Origin: Candidatus Kaiserbacteria bacterium CG10_big_fil_rev_8_21_14_0_10_47_16
GTDB lineage: Bacteria > Patescibacteriota > Minisyncoccia > Phycocordibacterales > UBA918
DNA: 42,482 nt
Reading direction: 5' to 3'
Assembly: GCA_002773395.1 (NCBI GenBank)
Contig: PFBI01000003.1
Span: forward strand, 1,027-43,508
Both the position numbers and the translations under genes were made by a program. Below the pieces are notes generated by a model. That model saw nothing but the letters and a program-made list of their open reading frames with translations, had not been told where the DNA came from and did no database searches. Position 1 is the stretch's first letter; every line of letters begins with the position of its first letter. Below, in pieces: positions 36,356 to 42,482 of this stretch.

Positions 36356-37444
36356 CTATTCTGTTCGTGTCACCAATTCTCCTGGAACGCCTGGTTCAAT
36401 GACGAACTTCTCCGCGCCAAGCACCTGCCCGCGTGCTGTCTCCACCTGACAGCGCCACGTTCCCGGCTGCGAATTCTTAATAAAGGTATACCCGCGGAAT
36501 CCCGCGCCACGTCCCCCACTAATTGGATACGAGAGTCTTGAGTACTCTACCCACTCGCCGGTCGCGTCATTGTATTTATCCCAACTGTGATAGATGTCGG
36601 TCGAGAGGCGTGTTGGCGCGAAGACCGATGCGAAGCAGTACACGTTACTTCCTGGTGTGTAGTGAAATGTGGTATCTGAATTACGGAAAAACTCCCACCA
36701 CTTTGTGTCTTCATAGGTAAGTTGATACGTACCATCACCGAACCGGATCACACTATGGTAGATACCGACATCTTTGAGAGAGAGTGGAATCGGTGGAATG
36801 ATATTTGTAAAATATAAAAAGTTAAACAACGCAAAAATAATTCCAATGGTGAAAATGATTGCCCGCTGATGCAGTGAGAAAAAGTTGGGAATAATCATGC
36901 GAAGAATGCGCATGAATATCAACATAATGACGAGTGCCAGAATCCCACTTCCCACAAAAACCATTGCCCCCATTTTTCCAATAAAGACCGGCACTATGAG
37001 TACCACATACGAGAAGAGCCCAACAAAGAGCATCGCGAGTGTAAAAATGAGGCGCCCGGTACGATCTTTGATTGTTTCATTTCCGAAAATAACCCCAAGA
37101 ATAATAAGGAGATACGGCCAACTTTCATACCATGAACCACTGCGGCCATAAAAGATAAGCATCCCTGAAAACAATCCTCCGAAGGCATACTGCGCAAAAA
37201 GCGGTGTGTATTTTTTTGCCCAGCGAGAAAACCCTTCAGATAACCGATCTGCTGTTGCTGCGTAGAGCAATAGCATGCTCCCCATAGCAAGAACGACGTA
37301 GAATGCGAGAATCGAAATATCAAATATTTGATCCACACGGTTGAGCGTGAGGTTATCGAGCAAAAATCCAAAAAAGAACGCTACCGTAAGCCAGTGCTCC
37401 CTGTGTTTTTCAAAGGTCTTCTTAACTGATTGAATAATCGCCAT
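36356..37444 (-). CDS. Polytopic membrane protein with C-terminal DUF2914-like domain
   Basis: Many TM helices, then YCFASVFAPTRLSTDIYHSWDKYNDATGEWVEYSRLSYPISGGRGAGFRGYTFIKNSQPGTWRCQVETARGQVLG. Confidence 0.82.
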   Translation of the reverse strand: MAIIQSVKKTFEKHREHWLTVAFFFGFLLDNLTLNRVDQIFDISILAFYVVLAMGSMLLLYAATADRLSEGFSRWAKKYTPLFAQYAFGGLFSGMLIFYGRSGSWYESWPYLLIILGVIFGNETIKDRTGRLIFTLAMLFVGLFSYVVLIVPVFIGKMGAMVFVGSGILALVIMLIFMRILRMIIPNFFSLHQRAIIFTIGIIFALFNFLYFTNIIPPIPLSLKDVGIYHSVIRFGDGTYQLTYEDTKWWEFFRNSDTTFHYTPGSNVYCFASVFAPTRLSTDIYHSWDKYNDATGEWVEYSRLSYPISGGRGAGFRGYTFIKNSQPGTWRCQVETARGQVLGAEKFVIEPGVPGELVTRTE

Positions 37445-37492
37445 GCGTACTTTATTGTAACGTGACGCACCCCACTCACCAAGAAAAGAAAA

Positions 37493-37511
37493 AGCCGTGC
37501 GGGGCACGGCT
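37493..37511 (-). terminator. Terminator-like hairpin
   Basis: AGCCGTGC-GGG-GCACGGCT. Confidence 0.55.
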
Positions 37512-37544
37512 CTCTTGAGTCAGCGTTTGTTTGGAAGCTCTTCC

Positions 37545-37847
37545 TTATAGCGGAAGGGCGAGTTGTCTCGATTCTCCGACGTCGCGACGTATTTTCCACA
37601 TCTCCTTGCAGTCACTACCGCAGAAGAAATGATCTTCGTATTGATAGTTACCCCCTTCCTTGCCGACGATTACGTCGTGACCGCATCCATTCGCGCAAAG
37701 CTCGCTGTGGATGCCGCGCGCCGCTGCCTTATCGCAAGGCTTCGTACACGCATGCACGTCGCCGAACATTGTATGGAGGAGGAGTGTCTGCCCAGTGCCA
37801 TCCACACGTACTTCCGTATCACAAAACTTACACGTAACCTGTACCAT
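37545..37847 (-). CDS. Cys-rich zinc-ribbon-like small protein
   Basis: VTCKFCDTEV...HACTKPCDKA...CANGCGHDVIVGKEGGNYQYEDHFFCGSDCKEMWKIRRD, several CxxC-type pairs. Confidence 0.65.
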   Translation of the reverse strand: MVQVTCKFCDTEVRVDGTGQTLLLHTMFGDVHACTKPCDKAAARGIHSELCANGCGHDVIVGKEGGNYQYEDHFFCGSDCKEMWKIRRDVGESRQLALPL

Positions 37848-37897
37848 TTCCTTGCCCTCTTGTTACTACCTCTCGGAGTATATCCTGCCCCCAAGGT

Positions 37898-39163
37898 TTA
37901 AACAAATGATTCCGGTACGGGGAATTTCTGAGAAAGCACTTCAACCTCTTCTCGGAGCGCTTTTTTCTTTGCTTCGTCGTCTTTATTGCGGAGTGTTTCA
38001 ATCATAATTTCTGCAATACGCGTAGCCTCCCCTTCCATCATCTTCCGCGTTGTGAGTGCTGGCGTACCAAAGCGAATACCTGACGGGTCCATCGCGCTGC
38101 GCGTTTCGTCTGCAATCATATTTTTATTGAGTGTAATACCGATTTCATCGAGTACTGTTTCTGCTTCTTGCCCTGTAACACCGAGCGATCCATACACGTC
38201 GGCAAGAATAAGGTGATTGTCGGTACCACCTCCAAGCATTCGGATTCCTTCGAGGTGGAAGACTGCTTCCATCGCTTTTGCATTTTTCAGAATCTGCGCG
38301 GCGTATTCCTTAAAGGCCGGTGTGAGCGCTTCACCAAAGGCAACCGCTTTTGCCGCGATCACATTCATATGTGGACCTCCTTGAAGACCTGGGAAGACTG
38401 TTTTATTTATTTTCTTCGCAATTTCTTCGCTCTCACGAACGAGAATCATACCGCCGCGGGGACCGCGAAGTGTTTTGTGTGTAGTAGTTGTAATGACGTC
38501 AAAACCGTAATCGAACGGATTCTTAGCAACACCACCGGCAATAAGACCTGCGATATGCGCCATGTCCGCAACCGTGTACGCGCCGACTTCACGCGCAATC
38601 TCCACAAACTTTGCGTAATCAAGCTCACGACTGTATGCAGAAAATCCTGCAAGAATAATCTTTGGCTTCTCGCGAAGCGCGACTTCGCGGAGTGCATCGT
38701 AATCGATTTCTCCCGTCTCGGTATCCTTCATCTTGTAACGGACGAAGTTGAAAATTTTATTGATCCACGTTGTTGGGTGTCCGTGCGTTAAGTGACCTCC
38801 GTGAGAGAGATCCATGCCGAGGACAGTGTCCCCCGGTTCCATGAGTGCAAAATACATTGCCACGTTTGCAGGGGCTCCTGAGAGTGGCTGCACATTTGCA
38901 AACTTGCAATTGAAAAGTTTCTTCGCACGTTCAATCGCAATCATTTCAACAATATCTGTGTACTCTTGTCCGCCGTAGTATCGTTTTCCTGGGTAGCCTT
39001 CTGAGTATTTGTTGGTCAGGACAGAGCCGTTCGCTTCGCGAACGGCTCGCGACACATAGTTTTCACTTGGAATTAGTTCAAGTCCTCGCACCTCCCGTGC
39101 TTCTTCTCCAACGAGTGCGTTAAATATTTCTTCGTCTTGTTTTTTGATGTAATCGTAGTTCAT
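37898..39163 (-). CDS. glyA: Serine hydroxymethyltransferase
   Basis: ELIPSENYVSRAVREANGSVLTNKYSEGYPGKRYYGG; TTTTHKTLRGPRGGMIL. Confidence 0.98.
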   Translation of the reverse strand: MNYDYIKKQDEEIFNALVGEEAREVRGLELIPSENYVSRAVREANGSVLTNKYSEGYPGKRYYGGQEYTDIVEMIAIERAKKLFNCKFANVQPLSGAPANVAMYFALMEPGDTVLGMDLSHGGHLTHGHPTTWINKIFNFVRYKMKDTETGEIDYDALREVALREKPKIILAGFSAYSRELDYAKFVEIAREVGAYTVADMAHIAGLIAGGVAKNPFDYGFDVITTTTHKTLRGPRGGMILVRESEEIAKKINKTVFPGLQGGPHMNVIAAKAVAFGEALTPAFKEYAAQILKNAKAMEAVFHLEGIRMLGGGTDNHLILADVYGSLGVTGQEAETVLDEIGITLNKNMIADETRSAMDPSGIRFGTPALTTRKMMEGEATRIAEIMIETLRNKDDEAKKKALREEVEVLSQKFPVPESFV

Positions 39164-39224
39164 AGATAAAAATCCGTTAGTTGTGTAAAGTCTTCGGTTT
39201 GAACTACGCTAAATCATATTTGGG

Positions 39225-39566
39225 TTACCGGTTATCTCCTTCACTATGGAGCATACCACGTTCTTTTCGTGAGAGAATCTTCTCAATATTCTGCTCTGCA
39301 ACATCACCAAAATCAATATCAAGCTCCGTGGCAAGCTGCGCAAGGTACCAGAGTACATCTCCCATTTCTTTTTCAATCTCTTCTTTCTTCTCGACAGGAA
39401 TTTGGCTCGCTTCGGTCACTTCATGATTGCGTAAGAGCTTTTTTACTTTCTCTACAACCTCCCCTGTTTCACCCGCAAGCCCAAGTGCTGGGTACACAAA
39501 GTTCGATCCGTTTCCAGGATACATTGCAGTTTCTCTCGACTTTTTTTGGTACTCCCGAAAATCCAT
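39225..39566 (-). CDS. MazG-like nucleotide pyrophosphohydrolase
   Basis: YPALGLAGETGEVVEKVKKLLRNHE...KEEIEKEMGDVLWYLAQLATELDIDFGDVAEQNIEKILSRKERG. Confidence 0.9.
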   Translation of the reverse strand: MDFREYQKKSRETAMYPGNGSNFVYPALGLAGETGEVVEKVKKLLRNHEVTEASQIPVEKKEEIEKEMGDVLWYLAQLATELDIDFGDVAEQNIEKILSRKERGMLHSEGDNR

Positions 39567-39568
39567 AA

Positions 39569-40585
39569 TTATGTTTTCTTTTTATCGTCAAAGCCACCTA
39601 TATTTGCAATCTCTGCTTTGAGACTTGGGTGGGCTTTGTAATTCTCGAGCATGATATCTTCCGCAGTAAATCCGTTGATATCAGTAATGTCTGGATTTAG
39701 CGTTACCGTCGGGAATGGGAACGGCTCACGTTTCAGTTGTTCTTTTACTTGATCGAAATGATTTGAATAAAGGTGCACATCGCCGAACGTATGCACAAAT
39801 TCTCCCGGAGGAATCTTGGTTACTTGTGACACCATGAGAAGAAGAAGTGCATAGCTTGCAATATTAAACGGTACTCCAAGAAAAAGATCCGCTGACCGCT
39901 GATAGAGACCGAGATTGAGTTTTCCATTAGCTACCTGAAATTGAAACATCGTGTGGCAAAATGGTGGCACCTGTGACTTTTGTCCTTCTGAAGCCATCTC
40001 ATAAATGAAATCTGGGTTCCATGCAGAAACCACGTATGACTTTCGATCGGGTTTTTTCTTAAGCCCATCAATCACCCACTGGAGTTGGTCAATTTCCCGA
40101 CCGTCTTTTGCTGGCCAACGACGCCACATGCGTCCATAGATAGTAATAAGGTCTCCCCATTTTTGTACAAAAGGATCATTATCTGGAAGCTCTGTGAGTT
40201 TTTGGATAAAAGCCTCCTGTTCCATATCTTCCTCGGGAGAGTGTTCGAGGGCCCACATGTGATACATCTTCCATGCCCACTCATCCCAAATATGGTTATT
40301 CATACCCAACAACGGTTTGATATTTGAACTTCCTGAAAGGAACCACTGCAGTTCACTAACAATGCCACGCCAAAATGTTTTCTTGGTTGTAAGGAGCGGA
40401 AAGCCGTCTACAAGATCAAATCGAATTTGCCGACCAAAGACCGAACGGATAGTTGGCGGATTCTCTCCTTTTTTCTTATATTCTTCTAAAATAACGTCAT
40501 TAAAAAACAGTTCTTTGTCTGCACCATTTTCAAGCACATCCTTACAGAGATCGAGATATTGATATTCTGGATGTCGTTTTTCCAT
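39569..40585 (-). CDS. thyA: Thymidylate synthase
   Basis: GFPLLTTKKTFWRGIVSELQWFLSGSSNIKPL...QVPPFCHTMFQFQVANGKLNLGLYQRSADLFLGVPFNIASYALLL. Confidence 0.97.
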   Translation of the reverse strand: MEKRHPEYQYLDLCKDVLENGADKELFFNDVILEEYKKKGENPPTIRSVFGRQIRFDLVDGFPLLTTKKTFWRGIVSELQWFLSGSSNIKPLLGMNNHIWDEWAWKMYHMWALEHSPEEDMEQEAFIQKLTELPDNDPFVQKWGDLITIYGRMWRRWPAKDGREIDQLQWVIDGLKKKPDRKSYVVSAWNPDFIYEMASEGQKSQVPPFCHTMFQFQVANGKLNLGLYQRSADLFLGVPFNIASYALLLLMVSQVTKIPPGEFVHTFGDVHLYSNHFDQVKEQLKREPFPFPTVTLNPDITDINGFTAEDIMLENYKAHPSLKAEIANIGGFDDKKKT

Positions 40586-40587
40586 GG

Positions 40588-41184
40588 TTATTTTTTCTTA
40601 GCCTTGGTAACTTTTTTTCTCGTGTTTTTGCGCGCAAGTGGACCGGTCTTTGGTGGCACATAGCCAACAATATTGTTTTTGTGATAGCGGCCCGTCTGCT
40701 TATAGTTACGCTTTGTATGTGACGAAAGTGTAGTAAATGAGAGCTGCGCAATTTCCATTCCAGGACGAAGAATGATCGGCACATTGTTGAGATTACAAAG
40801 TTCAAGCGCAATATTGAGGTAGTGGCCTGGATTTACGATACTTGCCGAATTGTGCACAATAAGTCCAATACGCGCGAGTGAGGATTTTCCGTTTACTTCC
40901 ACCAAGTACTCGTCTGATCCGAATCTTTCCTTTGAGTAGCCGAGAATACTCACTCCAGGATGGAGCACAAATTCATCACCATCTTTCACTTCAATTGTCT
41001 GTGTCTTTGGAAAAATTCCTTTTACAGGATCTATCGCCACAGTTGTATGTGGGTCATTTACAATAAACGTATTCGCAAGACGAATATCGTATGTCGCTGG
41101 CTGCATTCGTTTAATATCAAACGGTTCGATGGTGATCTTTCCCTCTTTTACTGCCGCGTGAATATCTTTATCTGAAAGAAACAT
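40588..41184 (-). CDS. dcd: dCTP deaminase
   Basis: MFLSDKDIHAAVKEGKITIEPFDIKRMQPATYDIRLAN...VEVNGKSSLARIGLIVHNSASIVNPGHYLNIALELCN. Confidence 0.93.
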   Translation of the reverse strand: MFLSDKDIHAAVKEGKITIEPFDIKRMQPATYDIRLANTFIVNDPHTTVAIDPVKGIFPKTQTIEVKDGDEFVLHPGVSILGYSKERFGSDEYLVEVNGKSSLARIGLIVHNSASIVNPGHYLNIALELCNLNNVPIILRPGMEIAQLSFTTLSSHTKRNYKQTGRYHKNNIVGYVPPKTGPLARKNTRKKVTKAKKK

Positions 41185-41193
41185 AAAAATTAC

Positions 41194-41868
41194 TTATTCA
41201 ATATTAAAGGTCTTCTCGGTTCCGTAGTACTCTGGCCAGTTTGCTTTGTAGTGTGCGTACATGCGGTCGTGTCGATCGTGCGGCAATTCTTCAAGACCAA
41301 GTTCATCGAGGAGTACCTGCATTTCATTACGCACTACATCAAGCTGATCCTGCTCATCCGTCATTTTTTCAAACTCGGCAAGATACCCATACCCGGCGTT
41401 GCGGTCAATGCATACATTCGCTCCTTTGTAGGTGTACTCTTCACGTTCGCGTGACCATTTTGAATCGTAGACAAAACCTGTTTCTAGAATGAGCGCATCG
41501 AGCTCATCGAGTGATGCGTTGACCGGTTCTTCAAATTCCATACGAGACACGCCGTTGATGGCGTTGCCTTCATCCATTGCCGCCTTCACCACAAAGAGCA
41601 CCTTGTCATCCTTCTGTCGTGTACGGACAGAGAACGTACTCCCCTTTTCTACTATGTGTTTGAGCTTCTCTTTTTGCTCACTATCGAGAAGGTGTTCAAC
41701 TTTTGTATACAATTCATTCACATCACCTTCACCAAAATAGTGATTGAGTTGCTTGTTTGTAGCAACGCAGGCACAGGCTGGATCAAGTTCACACATCTTT
41801 TCCTTGAGCGCAATCGCGTTCTTTTCTTCACCGAGAAGGCTCTTTATTTCAATTTCATAGTGTGCCAT
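41194..41868 (-). CDS. CYTH-domain protein (class IV adenylate cyclase/thiamine triphosphatase-like)
   Basis: MAHYEIEIKSLLGEEKNA...FSVRTRQKDDKVLFVVKAA...SKWSREREEYTYKGANVCIDRNAGYGYLAEFEKM. The ORF-track start is far too early. Confidence 0.85.
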   Translation of the reverse strand: MAHYEIEIKSLLGEEKNAIALKEKMCELDPACACVATNKQLNHYFGEGDVNELYTKVEHLLDSEQKEKLKHIVEKGSTFSVRTRQKDDKVLFVVKAAMDEGNAINGVSRMEFEEPVNASLDELDALILETGFVYDSKWSREREEYTYKGANVCIDRNAGYGYLAEFEKMTDEQDQLDVVRNEMQVLLDELGLEELPHDRHDRMYAHYKANWPEYYGTEKTFNIE

Positions 41869-41943
41869 ATGAGCATTATTATACCGTCCAAAGGAGCTAT
41901 CCACCAAAAGACAATAGGGTTCCTTCATGGCATAATCAGCGGA

Positions 41944-42459
41944 ATGAATGAGAAAACCAATAAAGCAAAGGTATGTATCGTTGTTGCAGTGAGCAAGGAG
42001 AAGCACGCTATTGGAAACGGAGACAAACTCTTGTGGCATATTCCTGAGGATATGAAGCGTTTCAAAACGCTTACACTTGGACATCCAGTTATTATGGGGC
42101 GCAAGACATTCGAGTCGATTCTTGGATACCTCGGGAAACCGCTTCCCGACCGCACCAACATCGTGGTGACTCGTGACGAGTCCTACACGCACGAAGGCGT
42201 GGAAGTATGCACTTCCCTTGAAAGCGCTCTCGCCCTCGCACACGAACTCGACAGCGAAGAGATTCATATTGGCGGGGGTGCTGAGATATATCGGCAAGTA
42301 CTCCCCTTCATTGACCGGCTTTATCTCACGATCGTGGATGACGAACCTAATGCAGATACCTTCTTCCCCGACTACAGTGAATTCACAAAGGTTATTGAAA
42401 CAGAAAAAAGAGACCATGACGGTCTCACATACACGTGGCTCACACTTGAGCGCGAGTAG
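41944..42459 (+). CDS. folA: Dihydrofolate reductase
   Basis: VCIVVAVSKEKHAIGNGDKLLWHIPEDMKRFKTLTLGHPVIMGRKTFESI...IHIGGGAEIYRQVLPFIDRLYLTIV. Start taken at MNEKTNK. Confidence 0.95.
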   Translation: MNEKTNKAKVCIVVAVSKEKHAIGNGDKLLWHIPEDMKRFKTLTLGHPVIMGRKTFESILGYLGKPLPDRTNIVVTRDESYTHEGVEVCTSLESALALAHELDSEEIHIGGGAEIYRQVLPFIDRLYLTIVDDEPNADTFFPDYSEFTKVIETEKRDHDGLTYTWLTLERE

Positions 42460-42482
42460 AAAATAAAAAGAAAGCGGCGGGT

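Overview
The window looks like a chromosomal segment of a small-genome bacterium, most likely Candidate Phyla Radiation / Parcubacteria-like; this is inferred from gene content and protein style, not from a phylogeny. It starts inside the 5' part of a 23S rRNA gene on the minus strand. That gene has its own promoter and a roughly 490-nt hairpin-rich leader, and no 16S or tRNA gene lies upstream of it in the window. Housekeeping genes follow: rplJ-rplL, ftsK, recA, efp, rpsF-ssb-rpsR, tatD-metG-glyS, recO-ileS, argS, glyA and thyA-dcd-CYTH/folA. Short accessory patches lie between them. Main points for a second look: (1) a run of seven tiny SD-led genes (23-70 aa, mostly single-TM proteins) at 19421-20597, most of them missing from or mis-started in the ORF track; (2) an isoleucyl-tRNA synthetase with a complete histidine-phosphatase domain inserted in it, plus a second palindrome-rich in-frame insert; (3) a two-mode initiation signal, with many genes having a TATAAT-like -10 box only 6-9 nt before ATG (predicted leaderless) while small accessory genes carry strong AAGGAG Shine-Dalgarno sites; (4) an AT-rich patch with an SRA-like/HNH nuclease between 24-bp direct repeats; (5) several perfect palindromes or hairpins, some inside coding sequence. 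No searches or folding programs were run, so all family names come from reading motifs.
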